Shown one piece after another: positions 47,701-53,572 of a stretch of DNA of 64,000 bases. The notes beneath the pieces were generated by a model, which worked only from the letters and a program-made list of their open reading frames with translations, searched no databases and was not told where the DNA came from. A program made the position numbers and the translations under genes. The stretch lies in assembly GCF_029931775.1 (NCBI RefSeq), contig NC_079312.1, forward strand, positions 115,690,872-115,754,871, given 5' to 3'. Each line of letters opens with the position of its first letter. Positions within the stretch are counted from its first letter, which is position 1. The DNA comes from Euleptes europaea (taxonomy: Eukaryota; Chordata; Lepidosauria; Squamata; Sphaerodactylidae).

Positions 47701-50700
47701 TTTTCTTTTAAGCACAGGCTACACAAAATCACCCAAGGGATAGGTTTCTGGTTTCTCTTTGCCCAGGGTAAATATTTCCCTCGTGCAAATTACTCCACTG
47801 CTTAGATTGATCTTGGACACAGTGATAAGATTGCATGGCTTCGCAAGTTATCTGCCCTTGGATTTTACTTCCTTTTCCATCCTGTTCCAAGACTTCTTGG
47901 TATGCTTGACACCATAAATCTTTCATTTGTAAGCATGTTATCTGCCTGTCCCATTCTGAGTGGATAGGGTAGACAGTTGTTTACTCCTTAAAATGTTTTA
48001 GAGATCCCTGTGGGTTTTTTCCTAGTATGATTTGTCATCCAGGCCTATGACTCGTTGGTAGGGAGGAAGGAAGTATTGCAGCCTTAAATAAAAATCTGCA
48101 GCCTCTTCCCAATTTCTGAATTCTAGCTCCGTCATACAAAACCTTTCTACAATAATAGTGTTCTTGCTCTCACAAGCCTCTATTCTGAAAAGCGTTCCTG
48201 CGTTCCCTGTTGCAAAGCTTATTCCAAGTAGGAACACACTACCTGTTCCCAGTTTCACAAATCCCCCTAATCTGTGCTATAAATAAATTGTTTATTACGG
48301 TCCTTTGACCAAACATAAAATATTTACAGGAACATTGCCCTACCCAGAGCGGCAGTATAAAACAATGTGTGTGTGTAAAGTGCCGTCAAGTCGCAGCTGA
48401 CTTATGGCGATCCCTTTTGGGGTTTTAATGGCAAGAGACTAACAGAGGTGGTTCGCAGTGACTTCCTCTGCACAGCAACCCTGGTATTCCTTGGTGGTCT
48501 CCCATCCAAATACTAACCAGGGCTGACCCTGCTTAGCTTCTGAGATCTGACGAGATCAGGCTAGCCTGGGCCATCCAGGTCATGTATAAAACAATACATT
48601 TTAATTAAATCACTATACAAAATGTTACCCTCGTTAAAACAACTGGTCAACAATACAATTTAAGCAATCACTCCACTCTACAACTTTTCATTCCTGTTTA
48701 CGTTTAGGTTTCCTATGATTAACTACTATTCCCCTGTGTGCGTGTTAAGTGCTGTCAAGTCGCTTCTGACTCATTGCGACCCTATGAATGAAAGTCCTCC
48801 AGAATGTCCTATCTTTGACATCCTTGCTCACATCATGCAAATTGAGGGCCTTAATCTATTCCCCTAATCTGTGCTAATATGTTTGTTTCCCTGTCCCCTA
48901 GCATATGGACATGAACAAGTGAAACTGGCACTCATCATATTCCTGGTAAGAACATGCACACCCTTAAAGATGAGCAATAAAGATGATCCCATGTAAGATT
49001 GGGGGTGAGCAAGTGGGCCAGAAAAGATGCAGTAGTAGGGTAACTTTCAGTGTTCAGGTTGTGGTTGGGATTATGGGTAGTCCTGAGATGAAAGCTTCTG
49101 TAACCAGTAGTTCCTTAAAAATGAAAGCCCGATTGTCTGGTGTCCAGGTTAATGAAGAAGGAAACAGTTGCTCCTCGTTTGATTGTCCTGCTGTGTGTAC
49201 AATCTAGGCACTGTCTCTTCTTAATCCCTACTTCCTTAATTTGAGCCAGGCAGTCTCAGGGCCTCTTTCAGTGTTCGAGCCTAGCTCTGGAACATATATG
49301 GAGGAGTGACAAAAATGTGAGCGGCTGAGAGCATGTGTAGAGGAAGGCATGAAGGAAGAGATCATAATGCACAGGTCAGAACAGGATCCCTCCTGTCTTG
49401 TGGCCACATTCAGGTCTTTCTAACCCTCCGAACTGGCTTTTAAGTTGTGCAACAATAATTTGCATCACTGGTCATGACTACACTGACTCTAGGAGACTTC
49501 TGTACAGGAACTGGGCTTGTGGTGATGGAGGGCACTGTGACAGGTCAGCGCTTAGCTCCTGTATGTTAACGCGCGCTCTGTTCCTTCCTTCCTGCAGTTC
49601 TGTCAGCTTGGAAATTTCTCCATTCACATTGCTTTGCGGAACCTGCGCCCTGCTGGTGAGTAGAGAGCAGGGGTGGTATAGAGAGTTTCTTAGGGCTTAA
49701 ATGGAAGGTGATCAGAACGATGGGCTCACAAGATGGGTCCGAAGGAACTTCTAGCGAGAGGTGCTGTGAGGCCATGGCTGGTGAGGCCAGCTGTCTTCAG
49801 GTTAACTTTTGCCTTCAGGTAGAGGTTTGAGCTAGCCTGAAAATACTGTTTAGCAGAAAATTCAGATGCTGCATAGATGTATCCCACTTGACTAATTCGT
49901 TGTCGTAATGTTTGTGGGGTTTGCAAACTCTAGATCTCCCTTTTGTTGGTGGCATGGGTTAGGGGGAGAAGATTTCAAATGGGTGAGAGCAATAAGAGCT
50001 TTGCTAAAGATGCTGGGGTACAAGTAGAATGGAAGGCTACAGGAGGCTATGTAGGCTACAGGAGCATCACACGAACCCTGCCTAGTAGAGCTCCCCTCCA
50101 TGCCTCCAGGTTTTCCTGGGACTGTTGAAGCCCACATTAATTTTCATCAGTCTGGACTTTATGTGCATGCCTGTAGTAGAAGAAGAGTTGGTTTTTATAT
50201 GTCGACTTTCTCTACCACTTAAGGAAGAATCAAACCGGCTTACAATTTCCTCCCTTCCCCTTCCTACAACAGTCACCCTGAGAGAGCTGTGACTAGCCCA
50301 AGGTCACCCAGCTGGCTTCATGTGTAGGAGTGGGGAATCAAATCCGGTTCTCCAGATCAGAGTCCACCACTCCAAACCACCGCACCATGCTGGTGTATGC
50401 ACAATTACACATTTGCAGGAGAGATCCTAGAATATTTAGCAGCATTTTTGTACCAGGAAATCTTTTATCAAAGGCACCTGATGTATCCTGTCCATGATCA
50501 TGTTCCTCTAGGTTTCTTCTGTGGTCAGATATAAACTTTTGTAATATTCAGCCAGGATGTAACTTTTGAGTTGGTGCCAAACTCTATAAAGCTGTAGTGC
50601 TCCAGTGTTCCATGACCTGCATCTAGTGGTATCCTGTGAAATACACAGTTGGAGTGCAGGACCTCCTGCAAGGGCATCTGCAGAAACTTCAAGCTGTGGT

Positions 50701-53572
50701 GCAGTAGATGATGATGGAAGGAGGTACGAAGTAGTAGTTGAACAGCCTTCTGCTTAAGCCTCTTGGTTCCACTTAGGAACTCGCCATATACAGCAGAGAA
50801 AACAGACTCATTTGGAAGAAGGATGCGTGGGCGTGTCTTTGAAACAAATGATTTCCCTACAGGTTCCAAGGCCAGGAAGATTCCATATCCTACGAAGAAC
50901 CCATTCACGTGGATTTTCTTACTAGTTTCCTGCCCTAACTATACCTACGAGGTAAGGTTGCCATACAGCCTTACTACAGTTTGGAGAGGCCTGAATCTGG
51001 AAGATCCTGTCTTTTTTTCTTGTTCTGTGCTTTTTCACAAGAAGCATGTGGCTGGAACAGCACTTTCATCTTTCAGGCAGGCAGCTAATGAGCATAGATC
51101 TTCATCTTGGCCTATCTTCTACCTGAATAAGATTTATTAAGAATTTAAGAAAGGCCATCCTGTATCAGACCAAGGTCCATCACGTCCAGCAGTCTGTCCA
51201 CATAGTGGCCAACCAGGTATCTCTAGGAAGCCCACAAGCAAGGCAACTGCAGCAGCATTGTCCTGCCTATGTTCCAAAGCACCCAATATAATAGGCATGC
51301 TTCTCTGATCCTGGAGAGAATAGGTAAGCATCATGACTAATATCCATTTTTACTCGTAGCCATGTATAGCCCTGTCCTCCATGAACATGTCCACTCCCCT
51401 CTTAAAGCCCCCCAAGCCCTTATTCATTTAAGATGTAAGGTAACTAAAATAAAATGTTTGCATACATGGTTGCTGAATGCTGAACAAAATACTGGCATTC
51501 AATTGTCATCCCTAAAATTTAGCCTCTTGAGACTTGGTTGCTTCATGACAGTTGTTTTGTAAGAGTACTTAGGGGAATAAGCTGAATTTCTCTGTCCAGT
51601 TATGACATTGCAGACGGAATGGGTAGTAAAATTTGATTTAGTGTTCTCAAGATGCATGGCAGTATCAGCACAGATTATGGTAGAGTGCCTTTTGCTGCTT
51701 TTCTGATCCTCTGGCTTTGGCTGCTGCCCTTACTTGAATCTTGCTATTCTCCTCCGAGTAGATGATATGTGAGCTACTTCCTGCTGTTCACCCACCAACC
51801 TAATTATGTCTGTTGGTACAAAAGAGGAACTGGGCTTTGGCGTTCTGGGAGTGGGGAGAGAGAGAGAGATGGTTTCCGTAGCTCTGCTTTGATTGGCAGC
51901 GAGCAGGGCTGTGGCGTCCCCTTTTCCCCCCTTGCAGCGTGAATGTCAAAGGAGGCCACTGCAGCCTTTTGCTTATTAGCCGTGGCTGTGGGCTACAGCT
52001 CGGAAAATGTTTATCTGCTCTGCCTGCCACAACTCTGAACCGGTGTCTTCTTGTCTTTCAGGTGGGATCCTGGATTGGCTTTGCCATTATGACTCAGTGC
52101 CTTCCAGGTAAGTCTTGGTTTGGACTTTTAAAGGTGTCAGGCCTCTGATAGAACCATTTAACAAATTCACAAGGCCTTGTACCAGTTCTTTCTGCCCCTC
52201 GCTTTGTAGTTAGACCTGCCCTTCCGTAGGAAGTAGGATTGAGCCCATGTGTTTACAGGCGCACGGGGGAAGCCTGTCCTACAGGACAGGGAGATACTAT
52301 GGCTTATGCCTTGGTGGAAGACAAGACCCAAGAATCCCTTTTCTTCTCCCTCCTCCTCCTCCTCCTCGTTTTCTTTTATGTGCATGTGTGAAAAGTATGA
52401 AAAGTACTTAACATACCAAACGATTAAGCTAAATAAACTAGCTTCTCTTGCTGAGAGAGTAGCACTTAGATTCCCAGGAATCTGTGTCTGGCTTCAGTTT
52501 CTGATTTTCCTAAACCCAGATGTGTGCATCGTCTCATTGTAGAACTGTGTCTGGTGCATGCTTTTTCTGGTCCCTTTTGTCTGCAAGATGCTGGAATCAG
52601 GCTGGGGCAGCCTGGATCTGCTTAGGGTTTGGTTGTTAACAATTTGATTAGCAGTATCTCTTCGGCTGAAGACATGATGAAATTATTATGGCTGCCTCAG
52701 ACAATGGCATAATGGGGGGGTTGCGTTAAGAGCTGACGGCACGAGCTGAGCATAGCAACTGGGGAATCCAGACAAAATTGTTTGGGAGGTGGCGCATCAG
52801 CCCTTGCTACATAAGAACATAAGAAAACCATGCTGGATCAGACCAAGGCCCATCAAGTCCAGCAGCCTGTTCACACAGTGGCCAACCAGGTGCCTCTAGG
52901 AAGCTCACAAACAAGACGACTGCAGCAGCACCATCCTGCCTGTGTTTCACAGCACCTAATATATTCGGCACGCTCCTCTGATCCTGGAGAGATGAATAGA
53001 TACCTGAAACTGCTTGGTAGGGAGTTAGGGGACGTGAGCTAGGTGGAGAGGTAGACAAGCCAGGATCTCAGGCACCGTCACAGAACTGTAAAGGTCACTC
53101 TGAGGGGGCTGTCTCACCTGCCCTTGTAGGGAGGGGATGAAAGGAGGCGCACTACACGGCAGCGGTTCCTTCTAAAGGATAAAACCCAAGGCAAATGCTG
53201 CTCTGTCATTATCTAGAGAGTTGGTTGCTTTGCAACCTAGCTGGAGCGCATCTTCAGCCCAGTCTGAAGAGGTGGTAGAACATCTGCTTGGCATGTACTC
53301 ACCTCTTTCCCTGTAGTTTCCCATCCACTCCATACAGGTAATGGAAATTAATAGACTATTATATTTATGGGTGGGAGGGGGGTAGAATGTTCATTGACCT
53401 GTATGTACTCCTGCTAAAGCAGAACTCTCTCTTTTTGCCTGCAGTGGCTCTGTTCTCCCTAGTTGGCTTTATCCAAATGACCATCTGGGCAAAGGGCAAG
53501 CACCGAAGCTACCTGAAGGAGTTCCGGGATTACCCACCGCTGCGTTCACCGATTATTCCCTTCCTGCTCTGA
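2767..53572 (+). CDS. TECR: TECR, very-long-chain trans-2-enoyl-CoA reductase (13 coding exons)
   Basis: TECR catalyses the last step of the very-long-chain fatty acid elongation cycle, the NADPH-dependent reduction of trans-2-enoyl-CoA to acyl-CoA in the ER membrane. Exons: 2767-2781, 29126-29176, 39437-39488, 40030-40074, 45466-45569, 45659-45774, 46721-46826, 47031-47103, 48902-48945, 49598-49655, 50863-50951, 52062-52107, 53445-53572. Every intron is GT-AG and all phases agree. The sum is 927 nt, or 308 residues plus stop, the human length. Residues 1 to about 85 form the ubiquitin-like N-terminal part ([16 protein letters not shown]). The multipass steroid-5-alpha-reductase-type domain fills the C-terminal half. 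Pro182 (INHPLYTP), the site of a human intellectual-disability variant (P182L), and Tyr248 (CPNYTYE), proposed as catalytic, are both kept. The C-terminus is IIPFLL. The paralogue TECRL is excluded by near-identity to TECR throughout. The first ATG follows the CpG-rich promoter. Confidence 0.97.
3225..3451. mobile_element. Foldback retroposon with 12-nt target duplication
   Basis: ATATATAATTTT occurs at 3225-3236 and 3440-3451, bounding a 203-nt insert. Left arm 3238-3319 and right arm 3321-3402 are reverse complements around a single C at 3320, with about three mismatches in 82. A unique tail (3403-3439, containing CAGACAGACTAACACGGC) follows. The unit contains CCAGTAGCACCTTAAAGAC, a sequence repeated elsewhere in the window. 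Family unassigned; a Penelope-like or LINE-tail origin is possible. Confidence 0.75.
4087..4275 (+). repeat. Imperfect tandem duplication, unit about 95 nt
   Basis: Two consecutive units share CAGTAGCTA, GATT and TTCTGTGTC, AAAGTAAAGCAT and TTTTGGTGTAG, in the same order. It is a local duplication inside intron 1 with no recognised function. Confidence 0.6.
5477..5653. mobile_element. Short non-autonomous hAT-like element
   Basis: The left end CAGAGGTTCCCAAAC and the reverse complement of the right end, CTAGTGGTCCCCAAAC, form inverted termini of a hAT type. The body is 177 nt without coding capacity. Target duplications are not clean. Confidence 0.55.
8115..8245 (+). mobile_element. SINE 3' fragment
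   Basis: Contains CCTAACCTACCTCACAGG and AAAATGGAGGAGGGGA, also present in the copy at 25510-25712. Only the tail region is preserved. Confidence 0.45.
8872..10445 (+). mobile_element. CR1-like LINE, 5'-truncated, with reverse transcriptase remnant
   Basis: Translated blocks show a LINE reverse transcriptase: [40 protein letters not shown] and [13 protein letters not shown], then a shifted LARFADDTK-like block and KCKVMHFG. The endonuclease is absent and the frame changes at least once near 9360, so it is dead. Its 3' end (from about 10240) matches shorter minus-strand copies at 46310, 51140 and 52808. It lies in intron 1 of TECR. Confidence 0.85.
11410..12185 (-). mobile_element. L2-like LINE 3' end, antisense
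   Basis: The minus strand encodes a decayed HNATARML ... [20 protein letters not shown] block, typical of the C-terminus of L2 ORF2. It is followed by an A-rich 3' tail around 11500-11600. It carries several breaks. Confidence 0.65.
12215..13045 (-). mobile_element. CR1 LINE 3' end, antisense
   Basis: It contains the CR1 3' hallmark CATAGAGTTGGAAGGGACCA and, on the minus strand, [15 protein letters not shown] and [20 protein letters not shown]. It separates two L2 fragments. Confidence 0.8.
13065..14010 (-). mobile_element. L2 LINE 3' end, antisense
   Basis: The minus-strand translation reads [18 protein letters not shown] and [15 protein letters not shown], then [35 protein letters not shown] and [20 protein letters not shown]. 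These are the successive C-terminal blocks of L2 ORF2. One frame change separates the two parts. Confidence 0.85.
14496..14795. mobile_element. Foldback element, arms about 140 nt
   Basis: 14496-14642 and 14657-14795 are reverse complements at moderate identity around a 14-nt loop. Shared blocks include CAGACTACTTTGGGGC and TTTTGATTATGCAT. No coding capacity; probably a MITE. Confidence 0.65.
15151..16769. mobile_element. hAT-type DNA transposon A with CpG-rich core
   Basis: Inverted ends CAGTGGTCGGCAAAC match 15 of 15. The flanking GTGTAAGG at 15143-15150 and 16770-16777 is a perfect 8-bp target duplication. The core 15170-16080 is extremely CpG-rich. No transposase motif is seen, so it is non-autonomous. 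16256-16343 carries a fragment of the tRNA-Ala SINE tail. 16410-16680 holds two direct copies and one inverted copy of a GATGCACATTTTCCCCAT unit. Confidence 0.85.
18165..18777 (+). mobile_element. CR1 LINE 3' end
   Basis: The end of ORF2 is present ([10 protein letters not shown]-type block), followed by the CR1 tail CAGGGGGTTGGACTAGATGA and a terminal ATTCTATG. It is 5'-truncated and dead. Confidence 0.8.
19290..19690 (+). mobile_element. Two tandem 5S-rRNA-derived SINEs
   Basis: Copy 1 (19290-19475) keeps AATCTCATCAGATCTTGGAA and GGTTAGTACTTGGATAGGAG, matching the 5S rRNA internal promoter region. Copy 2 (19480-19690) is more decayed. Both end in a tail with CTTGAAAACC and TAAGTC(A/G)GCTG. 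In copy 2 this is followed by GACTTGATGGCA and (AC)n, the same tail as Sauria-type SINEs. Confidence 0.75.
20830..20951. mobile_element. Small foldback element
   Basis: The outer arms AGGGGGAAATGGGCAAAATT (20830) and AATTTTGCCCAATTCCCCCT (20931) pair. An inner pair, CCCCATTAT/ATAATGGGG, nests between them. Confidence 0.5.
21412..21636 (+). mobile_element. tRNA-Ala-derived SINE, near complete
   Basis: The head GCTGTGGCTCAGTGGTAGAG carries an A box, then CTTTGCATGC (anticodon TGC) and the B box GGTTCAATCCC; together these resemble tRNA-Ala. A body with CTCTGCCTGAGACCCTGGAG and a tail with CTGATTCAGTATAAGGCAGC follow. Its length and body show it is a SINE, not a tRNA gene. Confidence 0.8.
23400..24669. 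mobile_element. hAT-type DNA transposon C with GAAA repeat and CpG-rich core
   Basis: The ends CAGTGATGGCGAACCT and, reverse-complemented, CCGTGTTGGCGAACCT match 14 of 16. CCTTAGTA at 23392-23399 and 24670-24677 is a perfect 8-bp target duplication. The interior has a GTTGCCA-family fragment (23514-23558), (GAAA)n at about 23655-23735 and a CpG-dense core (23880-24560). No transposase is seen. Confidence 0.85.
23655..23735 (+). repeat. (GAAA)n microsatellite
   Basis: About 20 pure GAAA units inside hAT element C. It is probably length-polymorphic. Confidence 0.95.
24746..24955 (+). mobile_element. tRNA-derived SINE, CTTCTT-tailed
   Basis: Head TGTAGTGGTTAAGAGC, B-box-like GGGTTTGATAC, body TGACCTTGGGCTAGTCACAG, tail ATATAAAAACCAACTCTTCT. 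It has an internal deletion before the tail. Confidence 0.7.
25510..25712 (+). mobile_element. tRNA-derived SINE, older copy
   Basis: Head AGCCAGTGTG, B-box-like GGGTTCAAATCCCC, and a tail with AAAATGGAGGAGGGGA. It is diverged from the younger copies. Confidence 0.5.
26160..26530 (-). mobile_element. L2-like LINE 3' end, antisense
   Basis: It shares the pattern of the element at 13065-14010: an A-rich stretch, then GGGGAGGCCAGCAA, GCGGCTGCCCTCA and GCCTGGCGGAA. It carries only the 3' UTR and the last codons. Confidence 0.6.
26632..26842. mobile_element. Foldback element, about 210 nt
   Basis: The arms pair across CATTTTGCCCCTTTT (about 26707) and AAAAGGGGCAAAACG (about 26761). Outer blocks near TGCACTCATTGG and GAATGAGTGC also pair. 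It resembles a MITE. Confidence 0.5.
27168..27400 (+). mobile_element. GTTGCCA-family MITE, continuous copy
   Basis: TAGGGTTGCCAACCTCCAGG opens the copy and the AATTTCTCAACCCAGAATT block closes it. This copy shows the uninterrupted order of blocks used to recognise the split copies. Confidence 0.6.
27793..28026 (-). mobile_element. Sauria-type tRNA-derived SINE, antisense
   Basis: On the minus strand: AGCCAGTGTGGTGTAGTGG head, GGGTTCAATCCCC B box, TGACCTTGGGCCAGTCAG body, and a tail ending TAAGTCAGATGCGACTGG. The same tail occurs on the 5S-derived SINEs. Confidence 0.75.
28140..28222 (-). mobile_element. CR1-like LINE 3' end fragment
   Basis: GCTGGATCAGACCAAGGCCC marks the 3' terminus of the element family seen at 8872-10445, in reverse orientation. 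Confidence 0.65.
29003..29176 (+). CDS. TECR: TECR putative alternative N-terminal exon, extending exon 2 upstream
   Basis: The exon 2 frame stays open upstream to a stop at 28961. An ATG at 29003 has a good context (G at -3, G at +4). It would add 41 residues ([15 protein letters not shown], then a Lys/Ser/Thr-rich [12 protein letters not shown] and AVLFF) directly before VEILDAK, giving a 344-residue protein instead of 308. The join reads [10 protein letters not shown], resembling HFEIEIFDAQ of the paralogue TECRL. The basic stretch lies just before the ubiquitin-like domain. The first exon could start here from its own promoter, or the block could splice from an upstream 5' UTR. I infer an isoform; chance openness over 41 codons cannot be excluded. 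Confidence 0.5.
29126..29176 (+). CDS. TECR: TECR coding exon 2
   Basis: Residues 6-22 ([17 protein letters not shown]), identical to the human protein as I recall it. The acceptor is a T-tract ending GAG; the donor is GTAAAG. Phase 0 on both sides, so different first exons can be joined to it. Confidence 0.96.
29466..29535 (-). mobile_element. BovB-like LINE 3' fragment
   Basis: TTAAGTGCCATCAAGTC and CTCATGGCGACCATATGAAT match the second copy at 48740-48850 and the family of RTE/BovB 3' ends. It is antisense to TECR. Confidence 0.6.
30855..31090 (+). mobile_element. Sauria-type tRNA-derived SINE
   Basis: Head GGAGCCAGTGTGGTGTCATG, body TGACCTTGGGCCAGTCATAG, then GGCGATGGCAAACCACCTCC and a tail GCGACTTGACGGCATACACA. 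It is close to full length. Confidence 0.75.
33178..33430 (-). mobile_element. tRNA-derived SINE, CTTCTT-tailed, antisense
   Basis: It starts with GAAGAAGAAG and ATTTATATGCCGATTTTCTC and runs through AGCCCAAGGTCACCCAGCAA to a decayed head near 33420. Confidence 0.65.
33537..34177. mobile_element. TA-flanked DNA element (mariner-like) with CpG-rich core
   Basis: The 25-nt termini starting CCGTATATACT and ending TATAAGCCGA are inverted copies with 2 mismatches. Both ends abut TA (33535-33536, 34178-34179), the Tc1/mariner target. The 641-nt body has hairpins such as GTATAAGCCGAGGGTCGGCT and a CpG-dense core of imperfect direct repeats (CCTCCCGGGCCCTCCAGACC twice; GGGCCTGC(C/T)TG units). No transposase is seen. 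Confidence 0.75.
34185..34320 (-). mobile_element. L2-like LINE 3' tail fragment
   Basis: GGTGGCTTACAAAAG followed by an A-rich AACATAATTAAAAACATAAA run resembles the tails at 11440 and 26200. Confidence 0.45.
35230..35460. mobile_element. Unclassified retroposon tail
   Basis: CATGCCAAACGCATTTTGGC followed by GGCCTTCTTCAGTG resembles the terminal region of Penelope-like elements. This rests on one motif only. Confidence 0.3.
36440..36917 (-). mobile_element. Solo LTR (fossil), probably minus-oriented
   Basis: A 478-nt unit with TGTCAG and CTGACA ends, bounded by a perfect 5-bp duplication CCAGG (36435-36439 and 36918-36922). An AATAAA on the minus strand near 36510 suggests that orientation. 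There are no internal genes, so it is a recombined remnant of an ERV or Ty3-like element. The intact duplication suggests moderate age. Confidence 0.7.
37165..37425 (+). mobile_element. tRNA-derived SINE, CTTCTT/CCTCC-tailed
   Basis: Head GAGAGCCAGCGTGGTGTAGT, GGGTTTGATTCC B box, TGACCTTGGGCTAGTCACAG, then GGTGTCTGTTGTGGGGAG and a GGCATATAAAAACC tail. Full length. Confidence 0.75.
39437..39488 (+). CDS. TECR: TECR coding exon 3
   Basis: Residues 23-39 plus one base of codon 40 ([17 protein letters not shown]). Acceptor TTTCAG, donor GTATGT. Part of the ubiquitin-like domain. Confidence 0.95.
39489..40029 (+). other. TECR: TECR intron 3
   Basis: 541 nt, GTATGT to CTCCAG. Its middle is a 5S-derived SINE (39654-39862); nothing else is recognised. 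Confidence 0.85.
39654..39862 (+). mobile_element. 5S-rRNA-derived SINE
   Basis: CCCAATCTTGTCGGATCACG and TATTTGGAAGGGAGACCACC correspond to the 5S gene's internal promoter. The tail TCGGCTGCGACTTGATGGCA is the shared Sauria-type tail. Confidence 0.75.
40030..40074 (+). CDS. TECR: TECR coding exon 4
   Basis: Residues 40-54 ([15 protein letters not shown]) plus one base of Lys55. Acceptor TTCTCCAG, donor GTAAGT. The [12 protein letters not shown] block is strongly conserved in the family. Confidence 0.96.
40766..40860 (+). mobile_element. Single-arm copy of the foldback retroposon family
   Basis: AAGAGTCCAGTTGCACCTTA to CAGCTCACTTCTTCAGATAC corresponds to one arm and its extension. No inverted partner follows. 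Confidence 0.6.
41896..42126. mobile_element. Second foldback retroposon with 12-nt target duplication
   Basis: AGTGTTTTCAAC (41896-41907) and AGTATTTTCAAC (42115-42126) flank a 207-nt insert. GCTAGATTCAAGTCC near the left end recurs inverted near 42070-42084. The two arms meet near CAGCTGATGAAGGG. A tail with TTGCAGACCAACACTGCTAC follows. It has the same architecture as 3225-3451 but is older by divergence. Confidence 0.65.
44040..45177. mobile_element. hAT-type DNA transposon B with CpG-rich core
   Basis: CAGTGGTTCTCAACCT and its exact reverse complement form the ends (16 of 16). CTCTAGGC at 44032-44039 and 45178-45185 is a perfect 8-bp target duplication. The ends, with GTCGCGACCC-type sequence near them, resemble the SPIN/Charlie group. 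The core 44240-45120 is CpG-rich and non-coding. It sits inside TECR intron 4. Confidence 0.87.
45466..45569 (+). CDS. TECR: TECR coding exon 5
   Basis: Residues 55-89, from [17 protein letters not shown] to LGAQISWVT. The acceptor follows a T8 run ending CAG; donor GTAAGC. It ends the ubiquitin-like part and enters the first membrane region. Confidence 0.96.
45659..45774 (+). CDS. TECR: TECR coding exon 6
   Basis: Residues 90-127 plus two bases of His128. It covers the membrane segment with the motif [20 protein letters not shown]. Donor GTAAGT. Intron 5 before it is only 89 nt. Confidence 0.96.
45775..46720 (+). other. TECR: TECR intron 6
   Basis: 946 nt. It holds a reverse-oriented CR1-like 3' end at 46310-46665, which reaches to within about 55 nt of exon 7. 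The first 530 nt show nothing recognised. Confidence 0.8.
46310..46665 (-). mobile_element. CR1-like LINE 3' end, antisense
   Basis: GCTGGATCAGACCAAGGACC to TTCCACAATTTAACTGGC. It matches the 3' portion of the element at 8872-10445 in reverse. Confidence 0.75.
46721..46826 (+). CDS. TECR: TECR coding exon 7
   Basis: Residues 128-163 ([18 protein letters not shown], then [18 protein letters not shown]). Acceptor CTCTCCAG, donor GTAAGC. The His-rich region is conserved with human. Confidence 0.96.
47031..47103 (+). CDS. TECR: TECR coding exon 8
   Basis: Residues 164-187 plus one base of Ala188 ([20 protein letters not shown], then YTPP). It contains Pro182. Donor GTAAGT. Confidence 0.96.
48370..48585 (-). 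mobile_element. 5S-rRNA-derived SINE, antisense
   Basis: On the minus strand: CTAGCCTGATCTCGTCAGAT, then GGTTAGTATTTGGATGGGAG, the 5S internal promoter, ending in a Sauria-type tail TCAGCTGCGACTTGACGGCA. This is the least diverged 5S-like head in the window. Confidence 0.8.
48740..48850 (-). mobile_element. BovB-like LINE 3' fragment
   Basis: GTTAAGTGCTGTCAAGTCGC and AATGAAAGTCCTCCAGAATG match the copy at 29466 and extend it. BovB is the usual partner LINE for Sauria-type SINE tails. Confidence 0.6.
48902..48945 (+). CDS. TECR: TECR coding exon 9
   Basis: Residues 188-202 ([15 protein letters not shown]; human TYGAQQVKLALAIFV). Acceptor CCCTAG, donor GTAAGA. Only 44 nt long and more diverged than its neighbours. 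Confidence 0.93.
48946..49597 (+). other. TECR: TECR intron 9
   Basis: 652 nt, GTAAGA to CTGCAG. No repeat or gene recognised. Confidence 0.75.
49598..49655 (+). CDS. TECR: TECR coding exon 10
   Basis: Residues 203-221 plus one base of Gly222 ([19 protein letters not shown]). Acceptor CCTGCAG, donor GTGAGT. Confidence 0.95.
49656..50862 (+). other. TECR: TECR intron 10
   Basis: 1.2 kb. Holds an antisense tRNA-derived SINE at 50170-50398; the rest is unremarkable. Confidence 0.75.
50170..50398 (-). mobile_element. tRNA-derived SINE, CTTCTT-tailed, antisense
   Basis: It begins AGAAGAAGAGTTGGTTTTTA, runs through AGCCCAAGGTCACCCAGC and AAATCCGGTTCTCCAGATCA, and ends near ACCATGCTGG. Confidence 0.75.
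50863..50951 (+). CDS. TECR: TECR coding exon 11
   Basis: Residues 222-251 ([20 protein letters not shown], then [10 protein letters not shown]). It carries the SCPNYTYE signature of the steroid-5-alpha-reductase fold with Tyr248. Donor GTAAGG. Confidence 0.96.
50952..52061 (+). other. TECR: TECR intron 11
   Basis: 1.1 kb. Holds a reverse CR1-like 3' end at 51140-51410; otherwise nothing recognised. Confidence 0.75.
51140..51410 (-). mobile_element. CR1-like LINE 3' end, antisense
   Basis: CCTGTATCAGACCAAGGTCC to CCATGAACATGTCCACTCCC, the same family as 46310-46665. Confidence 0.75.
52062..52107 (+). CDS. TECR: TECR coding exon 12
   Basis: Residues 252-266 plus one base of Val267 ([15 protein letters not shown]). 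Acceptor TTTCAG, donor GTAAGT. Confidence 0.96.
52108..53444 (+). other. TECR: TECR intron 12
   Basis: 1.3 kb. Includes a (CTC)n-like tract near 52350 and a reverse CR1-like end at 52808-53000; otherwise nothing recognised. Confidence 0.75.
52808..53000 (-). mobile_element. CR1-like LINE 3' end, antisense
   Basis: AAGAACATAAGAAAACCATG (the terminal repeat side) to CTGATCCTGGAGAGA. A short, less diverged copy. Confidence 0.75.
53445..53572 (+). CDS. TECR: TECR coding exon 13 with stop
   Basis: Residues 267-308 and TGA at 53570-53572. It contains [20 protein letters not shown] and the terminal IIPFLL. Acceptor CCTGCAG. Confidence 0.97.

Larger units (their letters stand above)
47104..48901 (+). 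other. TECR: TECR intron 8
   Basis: 1.8 kb. 47104-48360 shows nothing I recognise. A 5S-derived SINE (48370-48585) and a BovB-like fragment (48740-48850) follow, both antisense. Confidence 0.75.
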